64,000 nt of DNA, taken from positions 1 to 64,000 of the forward strand of contig NZ_QOLD01000058.1 of the NCBI RefSeq assembly GCF_003333305.1, read 5' to 3'. Under the pieces are notes generated by a model that was given only the letters and a program-made list of their open reading frames with translations, ran no database searches and was not told the origin of the DNA. The number at the start of each line of letters is the position of its first letter. Position 1 is the first letter of the stretch. The position numbers and the translations under genes were made by a program. Source of the DNA: Candidatus Colwellia aromaticivorans. Lineage in GTDB: Bacteria; Pseudomonadota; Gammaproteobacteria; Enterobacterales; Alteromonadaceae. Positions 57,490-64,000 of this stretch are shown one piece after another.

Positions 57490-58413
57490 TTAATCTTTTT
57501 CTAATAGATCAGTGGTTTTTAATGAAAACTCAGCTAATAAGTCATGAATAAAGCGGTTTAATTCACCGGCCATCAAGGCGAAATCAGCATCTAATTTTGC
57601 AACAATATCATCTGCGTCAATATCATCATTTTGTTCTTGAATAACATCAAAAAATTTAATGCGTTTAATGGCTAAATCTTCACAAAGAATAAAAGACAAT
57701 GATTCATCCCATTCCATTGCGGCTTTAACCATGTATTTGTCGGCATCTAAATGAGATTTAATTTCATCGCTATCAAGATCTTGGTTTTTTACTCTGATGA
57801 CTGCACCATCATCGCCCATGGCGTTAAATTCAGCTTCCATACCTAAGGTAAATTTTGGCCCTAAATTTTTCTTAATTAACCAGTCTGTCATGGTTTCATC
57901 TGCAGCAACATCGGGCTCTAAACTAGTTACGGGTAATGTTCCGAGTACTTTTCTTAGTAGCGCGAGTAAATCTTCTGCTTTACCACGAGAGCTTGAATTG
58001 ATGACGATAATATTGTCTTTTGGACTAATATAAGCATGCGTATCTGAAATACGTGAGAAAGCGCGTGGTAATAACTCGAAAGTAATATCTTCTTTAAATT
58101 GCTCTTTTTCTTTTTTCGTTGCGCCACGACCTTGCTCTAGTTCAAGTAAATTGACTTTTTCTTCAACCATATCTTTGATCACAGAGGCAGGTAACATTTT
58201 TTCTTCTTTACGAGCGCAAATTAAAAAATTGTCGTTGGCACAATGAACACTTGAATCTCCGTGTTTTCCTAGGGCATTTACCCAACCAAAATGCGCTAAT
58301 TCAGTAGAGCCACAGGGGGTAAAAAGATGTTCGCAAAGGTGTTTTTCTAATGTTTCCTCTGACCATTCAAAAGGTCGAGTGAAAGCGAAAAAGTATAGGT
58401 TCTTAAACCACAT
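57490..58413 (-). CDS. rdgC: Recombination-associated protein RdgC
   Basis: A 307-residue ring-forming DNA-binding protein that modulates RecA. MWFKNLYFFAFTRPFEW start; FTPCGSTELAHFGWVNALGK, LICARKEEKMLPASVIKDM, ELLPRAFSRISDT and KRIKFFDVIQEQNDDIDADD follow E. coli RdgC. I choose ATG 58413 (AGGAT seven bases ahead) over the longer frame to 58500. Confidence 0.93.
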   Translation of the reverse strand: MWFKNLYFFAFTRPFEWSEETLEKHLCEHLFTPCGSTELAHFGWVNALGKHGDSSVHCANDNFLICARKEEKMLPASVIKDMVEEKVNLLELEQGRGATKKEKEQFKEDITFELLPRAFSRISDTHAYISPKDNIIVINSSSRGKAEDLLALLRKVLGTLPVTSLEPDVAADETMTDWLIKKNLGPKFTLGMEAEFNAMGDDGAVIRVKNQDLDSDEIKSHLDADKYMVKAAMEWDESLSFILCEDLAIKRIKFFDVIQEQNDDIDADDIVAKLDADFALMAGELNRFIHDLLAEFSLKTTDLLEKD

Positions 58414-58709
58414 AAATTGCATCCTAGGCATTAATAGCTTTTGTAAGCTGTTTTTAAAAAAGCCATGATACCTGAAAAGTGTATACTCAAACAACTTCAA
58501 TCAACGTAGAAAGACATACTTATGACATGTTATTTAGAGGTTTGCTGCTAGCGTATATTTTGAATCGTTAGCGATATATTTTTTTATTTTGTCATATTCA
58601 TGTAATAAAAAAATAATAGCATAGCAATCAGTCAGACACTTTAGAACTTGTTATTAATTGAATATAACAAAAACACTTTATTTATAAAAATATTAAAAGG
58701 CTTTAAAAC

Positions 58710-59699
58710 ATGAAATTAGTTAAAAATACTATTGCATTAGCAATATGCTCAAGTCTAGCATTACCCGCGTTTGCAGCAGATAAGCTTGACGAAGCAGTAG
58801 ACTTCTACGGCAAACTTAATATTAGCTTGCAAGCATCAGAAGAAAAAGGTGAATCTTTTAATGAATTACAAAGTAATGCTTCTCGTGTAGGTGTGAAAGG
58901 TAAATATAAACTTGATACAGATTATGATTTAACTGCTATTTATAAACTTGAATGGCAAGTCAATGTTAACGATGATTCTAAAGAAAACTTAACTGCTCGT
59001 AACCAATGGGTTGGTTTACAAGGTGGTTTTGGTGAAGTAACTTTAGGTCGCTCTGATACAACGTTAAAAGTGTCTCAAGGTAAGTTTGATTTATTCAATG
59101 ATTACGAAGGTGATTTGAAGCACTTATTTATTGGTGAGAACCGTGTTACTGACTCATTAACTTATAAATCTCCGAGCTTTAATAATGTTAAGTTTTTAGC
59201 AAGTTATATTCTTTCTGAAGATAGCGATCTAGATGACCCATTCTCAATTGCTGTACAATTTGGTGATGGTAAATTAAAGAAAACTGATTTTTTCTTATCA
59301 CTTGCCCATGATCAAAACATGCAAGGTAAAAGTGCAATATATGAGACTACACGCTTAGTGGGTATGTATCAGCTAGGTGATTTACGTCTTGGTGCTATTT
59401 TAACTGAGAGTGAAATTTCTGAAGTTTTTGATGCTGCTAATGCGGCGTTTATTGGTAAAAGCGAAAATGGCTATGCTGTAAATGCTTCATATAAAATAGG
59501 CAAAGTATTAGCTAAAGTTCAATATCAAGAGTTTGCCGGCGCAGATGCGATTAATATTGGTGCAGACTATAAGTTAGGAAAAAATACTAAAGTGTTTGCT
59601 TGGTACACAGACAGAGAAGGACTTAGCTTTGATGGCCAAACCATTAAAAAAGCCACCGAAGGTACTTATTTTGCTATAGGTATGGAACAAAAGTTCTAG
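58710..59699 (+). CDS. Gram-negative porin (Porin_4 type)
   Basis: A 329-residue outer-membrane porin. Signal IALAICSSLALPAFA, then EAVDFYGKLNISLQASEEKG, SRVGVKGKYKLDTD, LTARNQWVGLQGGFGEVTLG, and a closing FAIGMEQKF ending in Phe. A 16-strand trimeric general porin is expected. Own promoter region upstream and a terminator behind. Confidence 0.9.
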   Translation: MKLVKNTIALAICSSLALPAFAADKLDEAVDFYGKLNISLQASEEKGESFNELQSNASRVGVKGKYKLDTDYDLTAIYKLEWQVNVNDDSKENLTARNQWVGLQGGFGEVTLGRSDTTLKVSQGKFDLFNDYEGDLKHLFIGENRVTDSLTYKSPSFNNVKFLASYILSEDSDLDDPFSIAVQFGDGKLKKTDFFLSLAHDQNMQGKSAIYETTRLVGMYQLGDLRLGAILTESEISEVFDAANAAFIGKSENGYAVNASYKIGKVLAKVQYQEFAGADAINIGADYKLGKNTKVFAWYTDREGLSFDGQTIKKATEGTYFAIGMEQKF

Positions 59700-59717
59700 A
59701 CTATGTTTGATTGCCAC

Positions 59718-59755
59718 AAAGCACCACTCGTTAAGTTTGGTGCTTTTTCTTTTTA
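59718..59755 (+). terminator. Terminator of the porin gene
   Basis: AAAGCACCA and TGGTGCTTTTTCTTTTT form a stem around CTCGTTAAGTT, with a T run. Confidence 0.88.
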
Positions 59756-59810
59756 AAAATATTATTTATTCTAAACACTTTAATACTACCATGATTGTAA
59801 CTATTCACCT

Positions 59811-59949
59811 ATCGTCACTCCCGAGGTCTTTAAATCGGGAGTCTAGAATTTTAAACACTGAGATTCCAGCTTCAGCTTTGTAGTTCCAGACCAAAGCTAG
59901 ACCCTACGTCCTGTAGGCAAAGACACAACTGGAATGACGGGAATACTAG
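59811..59949. repeat. Hairpin-rich intergenic repeat-like sequence
   Basis: CGTCACTCCCGAGG ... AACTGGAATGACGGG bracket inner hairpins: CCCGAGGTCTTTAAATCGGG and CCTACGTCCTGTAGG. Imperfect terminal inverted repeats of this type (GTCACTCCC / GGAATGAC) are seen as dispersed elements in other marine Gammaproteobacteria; only one copy is in this window. No gene in the 300 bp between the porin and norF. Confidence 0.5.
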
Positions 59950-60001
59950 GTATGGTGAATAGATACCCATGATTTTATTAAACGCTTGGAATTTATAGTG
60001 T

Positions 60002-60256
60002 TTAGTAAAATGCACTTAATATAATCAGTGATGGAAAGATGGTAAAATAGAGCTTCATTAAAAAACGTAAATTTTTGTTGGCTCCTTTTAATTCCATAAA
60101 ATGATCGATCACCATAAATCCCTTATAGGTAACGGTAAGCGCTATTAAGATAGTGACCAATGTTGTTGAGGCAAACTGTTCACCCAAAAAAGTATTGAAC
60201 AAGGTGATCGCTATCAACGCTAATAAGTAATACTCTAATTTTCCGACGTGTTTCAT
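60002..60256 (-). CDS. norF: NorF-like cytochrome oxidase subunit IV family protein
   Basis: An 84-residue membrane protein with three hydrophobic segments (LEYYLLALIAITLFNTFLG; TLVTILIALTVTYKGFMVID; LYFTIFPSLIILSAFY) and the HFMELKG motif of the COX4_pro family. I start at ATG 60256, with AGGTAGGGA ahead; the longer frame overlaps norE. It follows norE directly, the NorEF arrangement. Confidence 0.72.
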   Translation of the reverse strand: MKHVGKLEYYLLALIAITLFNTFLGEQFASTTLVTILIALTVTYKGFMVIDHFMELKGANKNLRFLMKLYFTIFPSLIILSAFY

Positions 60257-60264
60257 TATAATCC

Positions 60265-60882
60265 CTACCTCAGTACATATAATAATGGAAAAATAAGGAT
60301 CCACATTAAATCTATCATGTGCCAATACACTGCCAAGGCCTCTAAACCAGAATTTTCTTTCGATGAGTAAGCACCACTTCTTAATCTAAATATCACCCAT
60401 AAAATAGCGCATGAAGCCCAGCCAACATGAAGAAAGTGATTAAACGTCATATAATAATAGACAGTAAAAAATTCACTGGTACTGGGGCCAAACCCTTGTA
60501 AGTCATTCCAATAAAACTCCCATGTTTTTATAATTAAATATAAACAGCCACAAAAAAAAGCTAACCATAAATAGCGTTCACATTTAGACTTATTATCAAG
60601 GCGAATATTGGCCATCGCTTTAGCCATAAAATAGCTGCTAGTTAACAGAATAATAGTATTGGTTACGCCTAACGAGGTATGTAAACTTTGTGGTCCTTGA
60701 GTAAACACCTCAGGGTAATAGAACTTAGCAATAAAATAGGCGACAAAGAAAATACCAAACTCAGTGAGTTCAGATAATATGCCAACCCAAATAGGGATGT
60801 TTCCAGGAATTCTTCCGGCATGTTCTTCACTCCATGATTTAGGAAATATACCGAGCGAACTATTGATTGGGTTATTTTTCAT
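60265..60882 (-). CDS. norE: NorE-like cytochrome c oxidase subunit III family protein
   Basis: A 205-residue protein with five membrane segments: PIWVGILSELTEFGIFFVAY, LLTSSYFMAKAMAN, FKTWEFYW-type IIKTWEFYWND, YYMTFNHFLHVGWA and VYWHMIDLMWILIFPLLY. The pattern is NorE, the COX3-like protein that supports nitric oxide reductase in denitrifiers. No norCB lies beside it. Confidence 0.8.
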   Translation of the reverse strand: MKNNPINSSLGIFPKSWSEEHAGRIPGNIPIWVGILSELTEFGIFFVAYFIAKFYYPEVFTQGPQSLHTSLGVTNTIILLTSSYFMAKAMANIRLDNKSKCERYLWLAFFCGCLYLIIKTWEFYWNDLQGFGPSTSEFFTVYYYMTFNHFLHVGWASCAILWVIFRLRSGAYSSKENSGLEALAVYWHMIDLMWILIFPLLYVLR

Positions 60883-60920
60883 ATTCTTTTGAGTTTCTTT
60901 TGTACAGTACTTAGTTAACT

Positions 60921-60956
60921 TATAGCCACTTAATTACTCATTTTGAAGTGGCTATA
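60921..60956. repeat. Perfect inverted repeat between SDR gene and norE
   Basis: TATAGCCACTT and AAGTGGCTATA are perfect 11-bp arms around a 13-base centre. The arms resemble the terminal repeat of the interspersed family. It lies upstream of norE and downstream of the SDR gene; no T run follows. Confidence 0.7.
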
Positions 60957-60991
60957 ACTGATTTTATGCTTAAAAAATAGACCGATTTTAT

Positions 60992-61807
60992 TTATATACC
61001 GAAAGTATCTTTAACTTTAATTTCAAAATCTTCATCAGATAACGCTTTTCTTAATGGTACGAAGGTTGTTGCTTCACCGCCAACAGGAATAGCAATTAAT
61101 GAATTTTCATTTTCAATGATAGCTTTAACGGCATCGGCAATAGGTTGAGGATTTGGGCCTTCGTTGATTGCTTTAGCGACAATAGGAACAAAATGTGCAA
61201 CTAAGTCTTTATAAGGTGAATCTTCACTGGTTGTGGCTGAGTTGGCAACCAAGCCTTTTTTAACAAAGTTAGTGCCAAACAATCCCGACTGAATGGAGTG
61301 AACTCGCACATTGTAGGGCGCCATTTCAAACCGAATCGAGTCAACAAACCCTTCAACCGCATATTTACTTGCGTTGTAATGAGAAAGAAGTGGTAGACCC
61401 ATTTTCCCAAGAAATGAACTAATATTGATAATTACGCCAGCTTGAGCCTTGCGCATATAAGGAAGAACCGCTCTGGTCATTTTCATTAATCCAAAAACGT
61501 TTACATCAAACTGCTTAAAAATTTCTTCATCAGTAACTTCCTCTGCCGTTGATACTAAGCCAAAACCTGCATTATTTACCAATACATCAATTTTACTATG
61601 TTGGGCAATTATAGCGTTAACGGCCGTCTCCATAGAGTCAGTATCAGTCACATCAAGGTAAATATTATTAACCCCTGATATTTCTGGTGTTTTAAGGCTT
61701 TTGTCACGTGTGCCGGCATAAACGGTATAGCCATTTTCATTTAAATAACGAGCGGTAACTTCACCCATTCCTGAACTTGCACCAGTGATAAGTACTACTT
61801 CTTTCAT
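60992..61807 (-). CDS. Short-chain dehydrogenase/reductase
   Basis: A 271-residue classical SDR: TGASSGMGEVTARYL (cofactor site, residues 7-21), NNAGFG, NISSFLGKMG (catalytic Ser), YNASKYAVEGF (catalytic Tyr and Lys) and IQSGLFGTNF. NAD(P)-dependent oxidoreductase; substrate unknown. Transcribed toward norE after a 109-bp gap. Confidence 0.88.
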   Translation of the reverse strand: MKEVVLITGASSGMGEVTARYLNENGYTVYAGTRDKSLKTPEISGVNNIYLDVTDTDSMETAVNAIIAQHSKIDVLVNNAGFGLVSTAEEVTDEEIFKQFDVNVFGLMKMTRAVLPYMRKAQAGVIINISSFLGKMGLPLLSHYNASKYAVEGFVDSIRFEMAPYNVRVHSIQSGLFGTNFVKKGLVANSATTSEDSPYKDLVAHFVPIVAKAINEGPNPQPIADAVKAIIENENSLIAIPVGGEATTFVPLRKALSDEDFEIKVKDTFGI

Positions 61808-61937
61808 TTAAGTTTCACTCTTTTTATTACAATAATAGTAATTATGTTACGGAGTTAAACTTTTTAGCAATGAATGAGATCATGTTTTGCTTCATTAATC
61901 GGCTTTTAAATAAAGGAATACGAAGCGGATCAATAAA

Positions 61938-62251
61938 TATACCCAAATGAACTTAAAAAGCGGATTTTAGGACAACTGAGCGAGCCATATACAAGGCACA
62001 TCTTTTTATTAATGGTTGCTCCCTTAAAAAAGGATGCAACGAAGTAGATGGTTTGCTCAGTTGTCCCCGTAGGGTTGGTTTAGAAACGTTTTATGCTTCG
62101 TTATTGATTTGATAAGGACGCTACAAGGATGTAGCTTATTAGAGAATGCAGGAGCATATTCTCCTGAGTAACCATTCTTTTCAATCAATGCCTTGCCTAA
62201 AGACGTTTCTAATTCCAACTAAAACCTGCACTTTGAATTCACTTGGGTATA
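61938..62251. repeat. 314-bp interspersed two-hairpin repeat, copy E (long form)
   Basis: Ends TATACCCAAATGAACTTAAA and CTTTGAATTCACTTGGGTATA. Both hairpins are as in copy C (GGTTGGTTTAGAAACG with CGTTTCTAATTCCAAC), but the right one holds about 48 extra bases (GACGCTACAAGGATGTAGC, then GCAGGAGCATATTCTCC) that are the reverse complement of the start of repeat family 2. Confidence 0.85.
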
Positions 62252-62477
62252 AGTCCGTTTAGTATGACTTCTAGTATTGGACTTATTTCGTATTTCTTCT
62301 GTCGCAGTTAGAAAAATGGGGAATACTATCAACGAAAATCCCAGCGTAGTCACCTAAGCTGGGATTTTTTTAAAGAAACAATCATGTTAAATAATTAGGG
62401 GCTATTGACCTTTAGATATTATTTTTGCAGCTGTTTGTTGGGTATTTATACAAGACAGAGCCTTTGTCATGTGGTTT
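62252..62477. other. Intergenic remnant with terminator-like hairpin
   Basis: Between two repeats. A terminator-shaped hairpin (AATCCCAGC ... GCTGGGATTTTTTT) stands at 62335-62371 but no gene precedes it on the + strand, so it may be left from a lost gene or end an unseen small RNA. Confidence 0.5.
62335..62371 (+). terminator. Orphan terminator hairpin
   Basis: AAAATCCCAGC and GCTGGGATTTTTTT form an 11-bp stem around GTAGTCACCTAA, with a T run. No gene lies upstream in that direction between 61808 and here. Confidence 0.65.
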
Positions 62478-62723
62478 TTCAGGACAATATGCTCCTGCAT
62501 TGTCTTATAAGCTACATCCATGTAGCGTCACATAAAAAGGCGATAACGCCGTAAAAAGGACCAACAAACGCTGTCCGAAGGATTCGGCTAAAAGCGTTTT
62601 ACTCTTTGTTGAGTAGGATTTGCTTAGAGTGACTAGGCTACACACTACTCGCCGCGATTAAAACGCTTTGCTTCCTTGAAAAAAGGCGAACAAAATTTAA
62701 CCGCGAAAGATCAACAGACCCTA
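62478..62723. repeat. 246-bp repeat family 2, copy 2
   Basis: Same length as the copy at 48225-48470 and differing at about ten positions. Same three hairpins (GCTACATCCATGTAGC, GGCGATAACGCC, CCGAAGGATTCGG) and a longer pairing AGCGTTTTA with TAAAACGCT. The last bases (GACCCTA) supply the stop codon of nirD. Confidence 0.87.
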
Positions 62724-63056
62724 ACCGAATATTTCTAATTTTCCGTCAGTAACACGTGTTTCATAGGTTTTAATGGCAAATGTATCATCATCTAAACATA
62801 CACCAGAATTTAAAACAAAACGTTGTTTTAATAAGGGTGACGCAACATAAATATCACCTTTAGTTTCGCCAATTAAACCGCGATATAAAACGTTCGCTTT
62901 ACCAAAAGGGTCAAAGTTAGAAACAGCATAAACTGTGTCGTTGCCTACTTGGAATAAGGCAACTTGCTCTTCGTTTGCTAATAAGGCACAAACACCTGAG
63001 TTTTTCACTAAATCACTTGTTGGGCAGATGGTTTGCCACGTATTTTCTGTTGTCAT
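62721..63056 (-). CDS. nirD: Nitrite reductase (NADH) small subunit NirD
   Basis: A 111-residue Rieske-like small subunit of the NADH-dependent assimilatory/cytoplasmic nitrite reductase: ICPTSDLVKNSGVCALL, VALFQVGNDTVYAVSNFDPF, KGDIYVASPLLKQRFVL, CLDDDTFAIKTYETRV. As is usual for NirD, the Rieske Cys/His ligands are absent. It follows nirB by 31 bp. Its stop lies in the final bases of repeat family 2. Confidence 0.93.
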   Translation of the reverse strand: MTTENTWQTICPTSDLVKNSGVCALLANEEQVALFQVGNDTVYAVSNFDPFGKANVLYRGLIGETKGDIYVASPLLKQRFVLNSGVCLDDDTFAIKTYETRVTDGKLEIFG

Positions 63057-63087
63057 TTTATTTTCCTTTCTTATCCGTAAACGTTTC

Positions 63088-64000
63088 TTATGCAGGCGTT
63101 AGATCAACTGCTTGAATTTTAACGCCGTATTTTTTCTCTTCACCCTGAGCTGGACGAATTTGATCACGCTCAGTAACGAATTCGATGTTGCCATCAACTG
63201 TGTCAGAGTTAACAAACTGACGGAAACGTTTTAATTGTTCTTCACTTTCAATCGTTGTTTTCCATTCACATTGATAGGTATCAACCACATTTTGCATTTG
63301 TTTTTCTAATTCAGCATTAATACCTAAGTGATCGTCTTTAACGATTTTTTCCATGTAGGCTAAACCGCCCTCTAGGTTGTCTAACCATACAGAAGTACGC
63401 GTTAAACGATCTGCTGTACGTACGTAGAACATTAAGTAACGGTCAATGTATTTAATGAGTGTTTCATCATCTAAGTCAGTCGCGAATAAGTCACCATGGC
63501 GAGGCTTCATTCCGCCATTACCACTGACGTATAAGTTCCAGCCGTTTTCAGTGGCGATAATACCAATGTCTTTACTTTGCGCTTCAGCACACTCACGAGT
63601 ACAACCAGAAACAGCAAACTTAATTTTGTGTGGTGAACGTAAACCTTTGTAGCGATCTTCTAAGTAAATGGCCATTGCCATGCTGTCTTGTTGGCCATAA
63701 CGACACCAAGTGCTGCCAACACAAGATTTAACCGTACGTAACGATTTACCGTATGCGTGACCTGTTTCCATACCTGCATCAATTAAGCGTTTCCATATAG
63801 CCGGTAATTGATCAACACGTGCACCGAATAAGTCGATACGTTGACCGCCAGTTACTTTGGTATATAGGTTATATTCTTTAGCTACTTCACCAATAACAAT
63901 TAATTTATCAGGTGTTACTTCACCGCCGGGCATACGTGGAACGACAGAATAAGTACCATCTTTTTGCATGTTACCTAGGAATATATCGTTTGTGTCTTGA
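63088..64000 (-). CDS. nirB: Nitrite reductase (NADH) large subunit NirB, C-terminal part
   Basis: The reading frame continues past the window edge; the ATG at 63969 is internal (QDTNDIFLGN precedes it in frame). About 304 residues are seen: TPDKLIVIGEVAKEYNLYTK, SCVGSTWCRYGQQDS and SGCTRECAEAQSKDIG (the 4Fe-4S/siroheme Cys set), GGMKPRHGDLFATDL. Reduces nitrite to ammonium with NADH. Partner of NirD. Confidence 0.95.
   Translation of the reverse strand, partial: QDTNDIFLGNMQKDGTYSVVPRMPGGEVTPDKLIVIGEVAKEYNLYTKVTGGQRIDLFGARVDQLPAIWKRLIDAGMETGHAYGKSLRTVKSCVGSTWCRYGQQDSMAMAIYLEDRYKGLRSPHKIKFAVSGCTRECAEAQSKDIGIIATENGWNLYVSGNGGMKPRHGDLFATDLDDETLIKYIDRYLMFYVRTADRLTRTSVWLDNLEGGLAYMEKIVKDDHLGINAELEKQMQNVVDTYQCEWKTTIESEEQLKRFRQFVNSDTVDGNIEFVTERDQIRPAQGEEKKYGVKIQAVDLTPA

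Noticed and set aside
1-64000. Phage-defence or toxin-antitoxin island
   Set aside because: All larger frames were assigned to core or known families; none resembles restriction, retron, CBASS, toxin or antitoxin genes.

Overview
The window reads as chromosome of a marine, AT-rich, psychrophile-type gammaproteobacterium of the Alteromonadales, most likely Colwellia or a close relative. This is inferred from protein resemblance (MotX, an MSHA pilus locus, an isocitrate lyase of the long type, OxyR, RdgC, NirBD) and the conserved gene orders motX-rnr-rlmB and rpsF-priB-rpsR-rplI; no database search was possible. Nearly all genes are core chromosomal. I found no tRNA or rRNA gene, CRISPR array, prophage or recognisable defence island.

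Layout. 1-540: right part of an IS66-type insertion sequence cut by the window edge. 777-4013: a diguanylate cyclase and an HD-GYP c-di-GMP phosphodiesterase, then motX (sodium flagellar motor). 4457-9020: rnr, rlmB and a DUF945 protein. 9353-11141: the S6-PriB-S18-L9 operon with promoter, leader and terminator. 11219-12178: a D-cysteine desulfhydrase-like enzyme. 12325-23747: a long MSHA type IV pilus locus (mshI, a PilN-type gene, mshJKLMNEGFBA), which stops after the major pilin and lacks mshCDOPQ here. 23815-31122: pseudouridine synthase, RraB, a small Cys-rich protein, a DUF2780 protein, a nitroreductase of the iodotyrosine deiodinase type and purL. 31313-38712: mltF, then the minus-strand set yggS-proC-yggT-DUF4426-rdgB-hemW-tadA. 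38788-41007: pilT-pilU. 41249-43335: a Pho box driving a DUF47-pit phosphate uptake operon. 43458-44787: ppiC and oxyR. 45419-51359: glyoxylate shunt region (glcB, a LysR regulator, aceA). 51776-53549: two tandem DUF481 outer-membrane proteins. 53840-58413: rdgC-pgk-class I aldolase-class II aldolase. 58710-59699: porin. 60002-61807: norE-norF pair without norCB, and an SDR. 62721-64000: nirD and the C-terminal part of nirB.

The main structure not explained by genes is a family of small interspersed repeats. Full copies are about 266 bp, have 24-bp terminal inverted repeats beginning TATACCC and fold into two long internal hairpins. The hairpin arms co-vary between copies (for example GCGAG/CTCGC in one, CTGG/CCAG in another and TTGG/CCAA in two more). 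Minimal derivatives are bare palindromes, and a chimeric form is joined to a second 246-bp repeat family with two nearly identical copies. Many copies sit directly behind gene 3' ends, where they supply hairpins and, in places, stop codons. Heptanucleotide arrays (ACTCGCT, ACTCGAA), a 3 x 55 bp tandem array and a duplicated mshG tail add to this picture. These repeats are the best candidates for something undescribed; I did not find a new multi-gene system.
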